This document shows, piece by piece, positions 1 to 6,847 of a DNA stretch of 14,598 nt. The position numbers and the translations under genes were made by a program. This DNA comes from DASRTE01 sp050743145 (GTDB taxonomy: Bacteria > Actinomycetota > Actinomycetes > Jiangellales > Jiangellaceae): positions 1 through 14,598 of the forward strand of contig JBOGDU010000066.1 in the NCBI GenBank assembly GCA_050743145.1. The letters are read 5' to 3'. The notes under the pieces were generated by a model. That model was not told the DNA's origin. It searched no databases and saw only the letters and a program-made list of their open reading frames with translations. The stretch's first letter is position 1, and each line of letters starts with the position of its first letter.

Positions 1-162
1 GTGCTGGGCGAGCAGCGTGGTCTTGCCCGCGCCAGCCATCGCCGAGGCCAGGGTGACCCTGACACCCTGCGCGTCGGCGGCGTGGACCTTCCGCAGCAGG
101 CGGGTCCGCCGAACGGCCGCGGCCGCCTCGGGCGGCACCGCTAGCGGCGGGTCACCCACCAT
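1..162 (-). CDS. LuxR/MalT-like large ATP-binding transcriptional regulator, N-terminal fragment (runs off left edge)
   Basis: Only the first 54 codons are present; the gene continues beyond position 1. The reading frame starts with ATG at 162-160 and is preceded by a good ribosome site (GGGGAGGAG, about 4 nt away). Residues 18-54 show the typical opening of LuxR-family signal-transduction ATPases: an RxRLL motif, a beta strand (VRVTLAS), then a Walker A P-loop AMAGAGKTTLL at residues 41-51, followed by AQH where MalT-like proteins usually have AQW. In this family the P-loop NTPase domain is followed by TPR-like repeats and a C-terminal LuxR helix-turn-helix, none of which can be seen here. 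The gene is divergent from the small ORF at 326. Family call is good; ligand and targets are unknown. A different STAND-type ATPase with the same N-terminus is the main alternative. Confidence 0.8.
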   Translation of the reverse strand, partial: MVGDPPLAVPPEAAAAVRRTRLLRKVHAADAQGVRVTLASAMAGAGKTTLLAQH

Positions 163-325
163 GGCTCCTCCCCCCGGCGCCAGATGATGCTCGACGCGCC
201 ACGGTAGCCGATCTTGACGATCGCGCGCCCGGCCGCGACCTCACCCGTCCGGGGTGAAGCGGCGGCGGGTATGACGGCCGAGGCTTGTGGCGTCACGTCG
301 CGAACGGGGAGGAGGTGCAGCCCCG

Positions 326-526
326 GTGCGCTACGAGTTCCTCATCGCCGGAGAGCCGTCCGACACGGTGCGGGCCGCCTTCCCCGAGCTGAAGTTCACA
401 CCGGCGCCGGCCGGCGGCACCGCGATGTACGGTCCGGTCCGCGATCCGGCGCACCTGCGCGGGCTTCTCGCCCGCTTCGACGATCTGGGGCTCACCGTCG
501 TCGAGATGCGCCGGCTGCCCGACTGA
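326..526 (+). CDS. Conserved actinobacterial small protein, 66 aa, unknown function
   Basis: GTG at 326 is chosen because GGGGAGGAGG ends at 316, 9 nt upstream; an in-frame ATG at 287 would add 13 Arg/Gly-rich residues and lies upstream of this ribosome site. The protein begins MRYEFLIAGEP and ends LTVVEMRRLPD. The pattern is strand, helix (SDTVRAAFPEL), strand, GGTAMYGPVRD turn, helix (AHLRGLLARFDDLG), strand, consistent with a compact alpha/beta fold. There is no signal peptide, membrane segment or cysteine. I recall very similar 65-70 aa proteins in many actinobacteria, some next to LuxR-type regulators, but know of no experimental function. It is divergent from the LuxR-like gene and convergent with the DUF3117 gene across a strong hairpin at 582-626. 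The reading frame is confident; no role is assigned. Confidence 0.8.
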   Translation: MRYEFLIAGEPSDTVRAAFPELKFTPAPAGGTAMYGPVRDPAHLRGLLARFDDLGLTVVEMRRLPD

Positions 527-581
527 GCGACGGAGGGCGCAGATCGGTCGGGTGAGTCTCCTCTGCGGAGTGGGACATACG

Positions 582-626
582 GGTCCGGCCCCGAACGGCG
601 CGACGGGCGCCAAACGGGGCCGGACC
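582..626. terminator. Long GC-rich hairpin between convergent genes, probable bidirectional terminator
   Basis: Perfect 12-bp arms GGTCCGGCCCCG (582-593) and CGGGGCCGGACC (615-626) enclose a 21-nt loop. The loop carries a second short stem, GGCGC (597-601) with GCGCC (607-611). It lies between the stop of the 66-aa gene (526) and the stop of the DUF3117 gene (646). No U-tract follows on either strand, which is common for actinobacterial terminators. Confidence 0.75.
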
Positions 627-645
627 GGGTCAGGCCGCCGCGTCA

Positions 646-813
646 TCAGCCGGCGGCGCCCTTCAGCGCATCTCCGAGCGCGTTGGCCTCGTCGGCCGAG
701 AGCTCGACGACCAGGCGCCCCCCACCCTCGAGCGGGACGCGCATCACGATGCCGCGTCCTTCCTTGGTGACCTCGAGCGGCCCGTCGCCAGTCCGCGGCT
801 TCATCGCCGCCAT
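646..813 (-). CDS. DUF3117 domain-containing protein, 55 aa
   Basis: Starts ATG at 813 with ribosome site GAGGAAGGGG (830-821) 7 nt upstream and stops with TGA at 648-646. The protein opens MAAMKPRTGDGPLEVTKEGR and closes ALGDALKGAAG. This is the full-length, near-invariant DUF3117 protein of actinobacteria, homologous to M. tuberculosis Rv1211. It has no cysteine, membrane segment or known catalytic motif; the fold is probably a small beta sheet followed by one helix (LSADEANALGDAL). Function is unknown despite extreme conservation. In mycobacteria it also sits near tagA, the DivIVA-like gene and folP2, as it does here, which supports orthology. It is divergent from the paaX-like gene, and the 169-nt spacer carries an inverted repeat (840-882). 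Identification is firm; role is not. Confidence 0.95.
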   Translation of the reverse strand: MAAMKPRTGDGPLEVTKEGRGIVMRVPLEGGGRLVVELSADEANALGDALKGAAG

Positions 814-839
814 CCGCGCACCCCTTCCTCATTCAGGTG

Positions 840-882
840 CGCACGCGGGCCCCTGGATCGCCGGCAGACGATCCCGCGTGCG
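840..882. promoter_or_regulatory. 10-bp inverted repeat in the divergent DUF3117/paaX spacer, candidate operator
   Basis: Arms CGCACGCGGG (840-849) and CCCGCGTGCG (873-882) are perfect reverse complements separated by 23 nt, so their centres are 33 bp apart, about three helical turns. The right arm lies 13 nt before a weak -10-like CATTAT (896-901) upstream of the paaX-like gene. This geometry suits a dimeric or looping repressor, possibly PaaX autoregulation. A transcribed hairpin is the alternative. The arms do not resemble the E. coli PaaX box as I remember it, so the regulator is an inference. Confidence 0.4.
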
Positions 883-982
883 ACACGATGGCGGCCATTA
901 TCCCGCATCGCCGGTGATCGCGCGAAGCGCTCCTCCGGCCCGATCGCACCCGGCCGGCCTCGCACCGGGCAGGATGGCGGTC

Positions 983-1792
983 ATGAACGCCAGGTCCGCC
1001 CTGTTCGACGTCTATGGCGACCACCTGCGGTCGCGTGGCGGGCGGGCCCGGGTGGCCTCGCTGGTCACGCTCCTGGCACCGTTGGGCATTGCGGCCCCGG
1101 CTGTTCGAACCGCCGTGTCCCGGATGGTCAAGCAGGGATGGCTCACCCCGGCCAGAATGGACGGGGCGCCGGGCTACGCACTCACCGCACGGGCCGAGCG
1201 CCGGCTCGAGGACGCCGCAGCCCGCATCTACCGCACAGGCGCCGCGGGCGGGTGGGACGGCCGATGGCACCTGCTCGTCCCCGACCGGCCCCCCGACCGG
1301 ACCACCCGGGAGCGGCTTCGCAGCGGACTGGCATTCCTCGGTTACGCGCCCCTGGGCGACGGCGCTTGGGTGGCGGCCCGGCCGTCGCCCGAGCTGGACG
1401 CGCTCCTCGACGCCGAACGCGTCCACTCCGAACGCTTCGCCGCAACCCACGAGTCCGACGAGGCCGAACTCGTCCGCCGGGCCTGGGACCTCGAGGCCGT
1501 CGGCCGCTCGTACGAGCGATGGCTGGCCGACGCGCGCGGACTCGTCGCCGCGCTGCCGGCCCACCCGTCCGACGAGGACGCCTTCGCCGTCCGCAGCCAA
1601 CTCGTGCACGAATGGCGAAAGTTCCTGTTCACCGATCCCGGCCTGCCGCGCACGCTTCTCCCGGACCACTGGCCCGGCGACGCGGCCGCCGAGTTCTTCG
1701 ACCACCATACGGCCCGCCTCCTGCCCGCGAGCGCCCGGTTCGTCGACCACAGCCTGTCCGTCCAGCCCCGCCCGAACGGAGTTGCCCGGTGA
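983..1792 (+). CDS. paaX: PaaX-family transcriptional repressor
   Basis: The 269-residue protein starts at ATG 983, which has AGGATGG 5 nt upstream and gives the usual family opening MNARSALFDVYGDHLR; ATG 974 is an alternative adding three residues. An N-terminal winged helix-turn-helix lies at about residues 5-60 (ARSALFDVYGDHL, then AAPAVRTAVSRMVKQGWL). A central and C-terminal PaaX-type effector/dimerisation region follows, including DGRWHLLVPD near 92-101 and VHEWRKFLFTDPGLPRTLLPDHWPG. PaaX proteins repress phenylacetate catabolism and are released by phenylacetyl-CoA. Its stop overlaps the start of the paaG-like gene by 4 nt, supporting a shared aryl-CoA or acyl-CoA theme, but no other paa gene is in the window. 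Family membership is confident; the effector and regulon are inferred. Confidence 0.88.
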   Translation: MNARSALFDVYGDHLRSRGGRARVASLVTLLAPLGIAAPAVRTAVSRMVKQGWLTPARMDGAPGYALTARAERRLEDAAARIYRTGAAGGWDGRWHLLVPDRPPDRTTRERLRSGLAFLGYAPLGDGAWVAARPSPELDALLDAERVHSERFAATHESDEAELVRRAWDLEAVGRSYERWLADARGLVAALPAHPSDEDAFAVRSQLVHEWRKFLFTDPGLPRTLLPDHWPGDAAAEFFDHHTARLLPASARFVDHSLSVQPRPNGVAR

Positions 1793-2577
1793 CATCCCCG
1801 GTCCTCTACGCCGTCGAGCACGGCGTCGCCACGATCACGCTCGACCGCCCCGCCGAGATGAACAGCCTCGACACGGCCACAAAGGTCGCCCTGCGCGACC
1901 ATGTGCTCGAGGCGGCCGCCGATCGCGACGTCCGAGCCGTCGTGCTCACCGGCTCCGGCCGGGCGTTCTGCGTCGGACAGGACCTCCGGGAGCACGCCGA
2001 AGCTCTCACCCACGATGACGCCGACCTGGCCGCAACCGTCCACGAGCACTACATCCCGATCGCATCAGGGCTGGCGACGATGGACAAGCCGGTGGTGGCG
2101 GCGGTCAATGGCGTGGCGGCGGGCGCCGGCGCGGCCTTCGCCTTCGCGTGCGACCTGCGGATCGTGGCCTCCGGCGCGGGATTCAACCTGGCCTTCGCCG
2201 GTATCGGGCTGTCCTGCGACTCCGGTTCGTCGTGGACGCTCCCCCGCCTGGTCGGCTGGGCACGGGCGCGTGAACTCCTGCTGCTCCCCCGTACGGTGGC
2301 GGCGGACGAGGCGCTCGCACTCGGCCTGGCCACCGAGGTCGTGCCCGACGACGATGTCCTCGATCGCGCGGCCGAACTCGCCCGGCAGCTGGCCGCTGGC
2401 CCTACCGCAGCCTATGCGGCGATCCGCCGGGCGCTCTCGTACTCGGCGACCCACGACCTCGCGGAGTCGCTCACCCTGGAGGCCGAGCTCATGGGGCTCA
2501 CCGGTGCGACCGAGGACCACCGCGGCGCCGTCGCCGCCTTCCTGGCCAAGGAGCGCCCGACCTTCACCGGCCGATGA
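1789..2577 (+). CDS. paaG: Enoyl-CoA hydratase/isomerase family protein, PaaG-like isomerase type
   Basis: This 262-residue crotonase-fold protein starts at GTG 1789 inside the paaX-like stop (GTGA overlap). Oxyanion-hole segments are visible: GSGRAFCVGQDL (55-66) and NGVAAGAGAAFAFACDL (107-123). Both glutamates used by true hydratases (rat Glu144 and Glu164) are replaced, by Ala116 and Phe136. Asp144 in IGLSCDSGSSWTLPR (139-153) instead aligns with the isomerase aspartate of PaaG (the PDCGG region of E. coli PaaG). The protein is therefore more likely a double-bond or ring isomerase, as in 1,2-epoxyphenylacetyl-CoA to oxepin-CoA, than a hydratase. The operon with the PaaX-like regulator agrees. 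Its 3' end overlaps tag by 4 nt (ATGA). The exact substrate is uncertain because no paaABCDE genes are seen. Confidence 0.75.
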   Translation: MTSPVLYAVEHGVATITLDRPAEMNSLDTATKVALRDHVLEAAADRDVRAVVLTGSGRAFCVGQDLREHAEALTHDDADLAATVHEHYIPIASGLATMDKPVVAAVNGVAAGAGAAFAFACDLRIVASGAGFNLAFAGIGLSCDSGSSWTLPRLVGWARARELLLLPRTVAADEALALGLATEVVPDDDVLDRAAELARQLAAGPTAAYAAIRRALSYSATHDLAESLTLEAELMGLTGATEDHRGAVAAFLAKERPTFTGR

Positions 2578-3203
2578 GTAGCGGGACCGATTCAGGCGCG
2601 GACGGGACCGCACCGGGCCCCGACGGGCGCCCACGGTGTCCCTGGGCCCTCGGGACGCCCGACTACCTGGCCTACCACGACGACGAATGGGGCCGACCGG
2701 TCCACGGGGACGGCGCGTTGTACGAGCGGTTGACGCTGGAGGCGTTCCAGTCTGGGTTGTCCTGGCTGACCATCCTCCGCAAGCGCGAGGGCTTCCGGCG
2801 GGCCTTTGCGGGCTTCGATGCCGATGTCGTGGCTCGCTTCGGCGACGCGGACACCGCACGGTTGATGTCCGATCCACGCATCGTCCGCAACCGGCTCAAG
2901 ATCGCAGCCGCCGTCACCAACGCGCGGGCACTGGTCGCGCTACGTGAGGCAGACGGTGCCGGCGCGCTGGACCGGTTGGTCTGGTCGCACGCGCCCGCCC
3001 CCGGACCGGCCCCGGCCACCCTGGCCGACGTCCCGGCGTCGACGCCCGAGTCGGTCGCCCTGGCCAAGTCGTTGAAGGGCCACGGCTTCGTCTTCGTCGG
3101 CCCCACCACCGCGTACGCCACGATGCAGGCGGCGGGCATCGTCGACGATCACCTGGCCGGCTGCATCGCCCGGCAGGACGCCCGCCCCGGCTCGATCAGC
3201 TGA
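2574..3203 (+). CDS. tag: DNA-3-methyladenine glycosylase I (Tag)
   Basis: The 209-residue cytosolic base-excision enzyme removes 3-methyladenine from alkylated DNA. Hallmarks are RCPW (21-24), YHDDEWGRP (34-42), LTLEAFQSGLSW (53-64) with the base-recognition glutamate at Glu56, and GHGFVFVGPTTAYATMQAAG followed by DDHLAGC. The zinc snap of this helix-hairpin-helix family is complete: Cys22, His35, His193, Cys197. The first 18 residues are a low-complexity Gly/Asp/Pro leader not found in E. coli Tag. ATG 2574 overlaps the paaG-like stop by 4 nt, implying translational coupling. Its 3' end overlaps the opposing SRPBCC gene by 8 bp. It corresponds to M. tuberculosis TagA (Rv1210), also placed near the DivIVA-like and DUF3117 genes. 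Confidence 0.95.
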   Translation: MSSGTDSGADGTAPGPDGRPRCPWALGTPDYLAYHDDEWGRPVHGDGALYERLTLEAFQSGLSWLTILRKREGFRRAFAGFDADVVARFGDADTARLMSDPRIVRNRLKIAAAVTNARALVALREADGAGALDRLVWSHAPAPGPAPATLADVPASTPESVALAKSLKGHGFVFVGPTTAYATMQAAGIVDDHLAGCIARQDARPGSIS

Positions 3204-3627
3204 ACCGCGCCGAGAACCGGCGCAGAGCCAGCGCCAGCCCGGCGCGGGCCAGTGGTCGCACCAGCGGCCATCCGGCCCGGCCCAGCACACCGAACGGAAG
3301 GTCGAGGTGCTCCTCCCACACCACGCGGCACCGGTCCGGGCCCACCGGCTCGACGGCGAACGCTCCGGGTCCGCGCACGACCCGGCCGGTGTGCATCACC
3401 TCACACAGCCGCGGCGGCTCCCACCGCGTCACGGTCATCGTGTCGACGAAGCTCAGCGGGCCGAGTCCGGTGCGGGCCGTGATCCGGCCGCCGACCCGGT
3501 GGCCGTCCACCGAGCGCACCTGGGTGGCCGGCATCCAGCGACCCTGCCCCTCCCAGTCGGTGAGCTCGGACCAGACACGTTCGGGGCTCCCCTCGACGAT
3601 GCGTTCGCCACGAAGCCCGACGCTCAC
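3196..3627 (-). CDS. SRPBCC-family protein (polyketide cyclase/dehydrase-like lipid-binding fold)
   Basis: The 143-residue protein begins at GTG 3627 inside the stop codon of the DivIVA-like gene (GTGA overlap), so the two are co-translated. Its opening pattern ERIVEGSPERVWSELTDWEG matches the first strand, helix and DW(e/p)xxxxWMP motif of START/Bet v1-like SRPBCC proteins. Strands follow through VGGRITARTGLGPLSF, RWEPPRLCEVMHTG and GPDRCRVVWEEHLDLPFG, then a C-terminal helix rich in Leu, Ala and Arg (about 119-143). The fold forms a hydrophobic cavity for a small lipid or aromatic ligand; no catalytic residue can be named. It is convergent with tag. Related proteins lie next to tag in other actinobacteria, as I recall. 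The ligand is unknown. Confidence 0.82.
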   Translation of the reverse strand: MSVGLRGERIVEGSPERVWSELTDWEGQGRWMPATQVRSVDGHRVGGRITARTGLGPLSFVDTMTVTRWEPPRLCEVMHTGRVVRGPGAFAVEPVGPDRCRVVWEEHLDLPFGVLGRAGWPLVRPLARAGLALALRRFSARFS

Positions 3628-3935
3628 CCCTCGCCGCCCTGCGGCGGAGGAACGGTACCGGCCACGAGAAGCTCGAGTGCGTCGATGCGCTCGTCGCGGG
3701 ATGCCAGCTCACGTCCGAGCCGGTCGAGGACGTCGTCGACCTGGTCCATCCGGTATCCCCGGAACCCGATGGCGAACCGCACTCCCTCGACGTCGGTTGG
3801 ATAGACCGGCCCATCCGGTAGCCAGGGCGCTGCGAGATCGCGTTCGGGCGCGTCGAGACCATCGCCACGGCCGACCGCGACGGCGGCGACGGCGAAGACG
3901 ACGACGACGGCCACGACGACGAACACCACCAGCAC
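3624..3935 (-). CDS. DivIVA-domain protein with N-terminal membrane anchor, 103 aa
   Basis: GTG 3935 has a clear ribosome site (GGAGGG, 6 nt upstream). Residues 1-22 form a very hydrophobic Val/Ala helix, a probable membrane anchor with the bulk in the cytoplasm. Residues 52-73 hold the short DivIVA motif (RFAIGFRGYRMDQVDD), followed by a short amphipathic helix (about 66-92) that may dimerise, then a Pro/Gly-rich tail. It is far shorter than Wag31/DivIVA (250 aa or more) and lacks their long coiled coil, so it is not the polar-growth scaffold itself. It resembles M. tuberculosis Rv1209, which also lies beside tagA and near folP2. An envelope or septum-associated role is plausible but unproven. 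It is co-translated with the SRPBCC gene and divergent from folP2. Confidence 0.82.
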   Translation of the reverse strand: MLVVFVVVAVVVVFAVAAVAVGRGDGLDAPERDLAAPWLPDGPVYPTDVEGVRFAIGFRGYRMDQVDDVLDRLGRELASRDERIDALELLVAGTVPPPQGGEG

Positions 3936-4008
3936 GGCGACCCTCCTGTCGGTGTCGGGTCATCGATCGTGCCACGCTGTGGCTCCGCCGGTGCACTCGG
4001 AGGCATGC

Positions 4009-4872
4009 GTGACCCTACGTCTCGGCACGAGGGACTTCGGTCCGGGCTCGTTCGCCGTCATGGCGATCGTCAACCGGACGCCGGACTCGTTCTACGACCG
4101 TGGAGCGACATTCGACTTCGACGCCGCGCTGCGGCGGGTGGACGTCGTCGCCGGCGAGGGTGCCGACATCGTCGACATCGGCGGGGTCAGGGCGGGCAAC
4201 GGTCCTACCGTCTCCGAGGTCGAGGAGATCGACCGGACGGTCGACCTGATCGCTGCCGTACGCGAGCGGCACCCGGACCTGGTGGTCAGTGTCGACACCC
4301 ACCGCGCCGGTGTCGCCGACGCCGCCTGCGCGGCCGGGGCCCAGCTGGTCAACGACACGTGGGCCGCTGTCGACCCCCACGTCGCGGCGGTCGCGGCCCG
4401 GTGGGGCGTCGGCCTGGTGTGCAGCCACACCGGCGGCCAACCGCCGCGCACCGATCCGCACCGCGTGGCCTACCACGACGTCGTCGCGGACGTTGTCGCC
4501 GTGACGACCGAGCTCGCCGAGAAGGCCGTCGCCGCCGGCGTACGCCGCGACGGCATTCTGGTCGACCCGACCCACGACTTCGGCAAGAACACCCGTCACT
4601 CACTCGAACTGACCCGCCGCCTCGACCAGGTGGTCGCGACCGGGTGGCCGGTGCTGGTGAGCCTGTCCCGCAAGGACTTCGTCGGCGAGACGCTGGGACT
4701 GCCGCCATCCGCCCGCCTACCGGGCACGCTCGCCGCGACCGCCTTGTCGGCGTGGGCGGGCGCACGTGTCTTCCGGGCGCACGACGTCGCCGAGACTCGC
4801 CAGGTGCTGGACATGGTCGCAGCGATCCGCGGCACCCGTCCCCCACGGTCGCCGCGCCGCGGCCTCATGTGA
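4009..4872 (+). CDS. folP2: Dihydropteroate synthase homologue, FolP2 type
   Basis: GTG 4009 is preceded by GGAGG (3999-4003) at 5 nt and yields 287 residues; the longer upstream frame lacks a ribosome site. The TIM-barrel DHPS landmarks are present: MAIVNRTPDSF (18-28), SVDTHRAG (94-101), NDTW (115-118), DPTHDFGKN (186-194), SLSRKDFVG (218-226) and FRAHDV (255-260). Departures from the canonical enzyme are DIGGVRAG (56-63) instead of DIGGESTRPG, and CSHTGG (138-143) where DHPS usually has a MHMxG-type segment. These same changes occur in mycobacterial FolP2 (Rv1207), which I recall not replacing FolP1, so activity as dihydropteroate synthase is doubtful. The gene is divergent from the DivIVA-like gene and convergent with LOG across 15 nt. 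Confidence 0.88.
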   Translation: MTLRLGTRDFGPGSFAVMAIVNRTPDSFYDRGATFDFDAALRRVDVVAGEGADIVDIGGVRAGNGPTVSEVEEIDRTVDLIAAVRERHPDLVVSVDTHRAGVADAACAAGAQLVNDTWAAVDPHVAAVAARWGVGLVCSHTGGQPPRTDPHRVAYHDVVADVVAVTTELAEKAVAAGVRRDGILVDPTHDFGKNTRHSLELTRRLDQVVATGWPVLVSLSRKDFVGETLGLPPSARLPGTLAATALSAWAGARVFRAHDVAETRQVLDMVAAIRGTRPPRSPRRGLM

Positions 4873-4887
4873 GGCGGGCTCGGACGC

Positions 4888-5640
<753 letters not shown>

Positions 5641-5647
5641 GGTCGTC

Positions 5648-5653
5648 AGGTTA
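5648..5653 (-). promoter_or_regulatory. Leaderless-type -10 hexamer (TAACCT) of the LOG gene, overlapping the dapE stop codon
   Basis: TAACCT fits the actinobacterial TANNNT -10 pattern and lies 7 nt before the LOG start codon GTG 5640, with no Shine-Dalgarno sequence between. Its first three bases are the TAA stop of dapE. Transcription would begin at or next to the start codon. No convincing -35 is seen, which is common for such promoters. Confidence 0.6.
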
Positions 5654-6742
5654 GGGCCTGGCACCACCCGCGGCCGGTGCCGCGGTGAGCCAGGCCCACA
5701 TCCGGTCCTCGCAGAGCTGTACCTCACGCAGGTCGACGTGTTCGTCGTCGGCGTGGGCGAGGCTGGGGTCGCCGGGCCCGTAGTTGACCGCGGGGACCCC
5801 GAGCGCCGAGAACCGGGCCACGTCGGTCCAGCCGTACTTCGGGCGCGGCTCCGCACCCACCGCTGCGATGAAGGCCGCCGCGGCAGGATGGCTCAGGCCC
5901 GGTCTCGCGCCGGGTGAGCTGTCCAGAGTCGTCAGCTCGTACCCGTCGAAGAGCTCGTGCAGGTGTGCCTGGGCGTCGTCCTCGCTCCGGTTCGGGGCGA
6001 ACCGGTAGTTGACCGTGACCACACAGGTGTCCGGGACGACGTTGCCCGCGATGCCGCCGCGGATGTCGACGGCGTTCAGCCCCTCGCGGTAGACCAGGCC
6101 GTCCACCTCGACCTCGGCCGGGACGTAGCCGCGCAGGCGATCGAGCACCTCCGCGGCGGCGTGTACCGCGTTGCTGCCCATCCACCAGCGCGCGGAGTGC
6201 GCCGCCCGACCTCGGACGGTGACCGCCACGCGCACCGTCCCGTTGCACCCGCCCTCGACCTGGGCGGAGGTCGGCTCCATCAGGACGGCGAAGTCGGCAG
6301 CCAGCCAGTCCGGGTGACGGTGGGCGACCCGGGCCAGCCCGCTGCGGTCGGCCTCGACCTCTTCGTTGTCGTAGCAGACGTACGTCACGTCGCGGACGGG
6401 ATCGGTGACGTGCGCCGCCAGCCGCAGGGCCACCGCCAGACCGCCCTTCATGTCGACGGTGCCTCGGCCCCAGAGCAGCAGGCCGTCCCGGCGGGACGGC
6501 AGGTTGCCGGCGATCGGCACCGTGTCCAGGTGCCCGGCGACGATCACCCGCTCGGGCCGGCCCAGGCCGGTCCGAGCCACGACGGTGTCGCCGGTGCGGT
6601 CGACGCGGAGGTGGCCGTAACCGGACAGCGCCGCTTCGACCGCGTCGGCCAGCTCGGCCTCGTCGCCGCTGACCGACGGGATGTCACACAGCACCGCGGT
6701 CAGGTCCGGCCCGGGCAGCCCGAGGTCGAGGCGTACGGTCAC
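5651..6742 (-). CDS. dapE: Succinyl-diaminopimelate desuccinylase
   Basis: This 363-residue M20 metallopeptidase-family enzyme hydrolyses N-succinyl-LL-2,6-diaminopimelate to LL-diaminopimelate and succinate, the last step of the succinylase branch. Metal and catalytic residues are all visible: GHLDTVP (His71, Asp73), GRGTVDMKGG (bridging Asp97), YDNEEVE (catalytic Glu127, metal Glu128), MEPT (Glu156) and the C-terminal LAHADDEH (His330). The dimerisation/lid insert starts near NGTVRVAVTVRGRAAHSA. Length fits actinobacterial DapE (Rv1202 type). GTG 6742 is preferred over an upstream in-frame ATG (6811) because a TAGGGT hexamer lies 8 nt before it and the upstream 23 codons do not resemble the family. 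dapD lies about 1 kb away on the other strand, beyond the VOC gene. Confidence 0.95.
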   Translation of the reverse strand: MTVRLDLGLPGPDLTAVLCDIPSVSGDEAELADAVEAALSGYGHLRVDRTGDTVVARTGLGRPERVIVAGHLDTVPIAGNLPSRRDGLLLWGRGTVDMKGGLAVALRLAAHVTDPVRDVTYVCYDNEEVEADRSGLARVAHRHPDWLAADFAVLMEPTSAQVEGGCNGTVRVAVTVRGRAAHSARWWMGSNAVHAAAEVLDRLRGYVPAEVEVDGLVYREGLNAVDIRGGIAGNVVPDTCVVTVNYRFAPNRSEDDAQAHLHELFDGYELTTLDSSPGARPGLSHPAAAAFIAAVGAEPRPKYGWTDVARFSALGVPAVNYGPGDPSLAHADDEHVDLREVQLCEDRMWAWLTAAPAAGGARP

Positions 6743-6750
6743 GGCAGCCG

Positions 6751-6756
6751 ACCCTA
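6751..6756 (-). promoter_or_regulatory. Leaderless-type -10 hexamer (TAGGGT) of dapE
   Basis: TAGGGT matches TANNNT and ends 8 nt before the GTG start at 6742. No Shine-Dalgarno sequence lies between them, so the mRNA probably begins at or one base before the start codon. No clear -35 is seen. Confidence 0.5.
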
Positions 6757-6847
6757 ACCGTCCGGCCCGGGCTGCGGGTCGCAGCCTCGTCACGCCCGGG
6801 TCGGGCACCATGGTCAGGGTGCCACGTACCGTCGGGAGGCGGCCCCG

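Noticed and set aside
209..223. CGATC-TTGAC-GATCG dyad upstream of the 66-aa gene
   Set aside because: Five-bp arms are expected by chance in this composition, and it does not align with a convincing promoter.
293..832. 179-aa open frame on the minus strand
   Set aside because: It overlaps the true DUF3117 gene in another frame and the 66-aa gene antisense; its composition is Arg/Gly/Ala-rich with no family pattern, typical of GC-rich shadow frames.
1138..1788. Long N-terminal extension of the enoyl-CoA isomerase frame
   Set aside because: The first 217 codons are the +1 shadow of paaX (Arg/Pro-rich); the family N-terminus begins exactly at GTG 1789.
833..1795. 320-aa minus-strand open frame opposite paaX
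   Set aside because: It is antisense to the PaaX-like gene, which has clear family motifs; the minus-strand product has no recognisable domain.
5641..5856. N-terminal extension of LOG into dapE
   Set aside because: The extension is the out-of-frame shadow of dapE's C-terminus; the family start matches GTG 5640.
6804..6823. GGCACC...GGTGCC hairpin between the VOC gene and dapE as a terminator
   Set aside because: The stem is only 6 bp with an 8-nt loop and no U-tract; too weak to claim.
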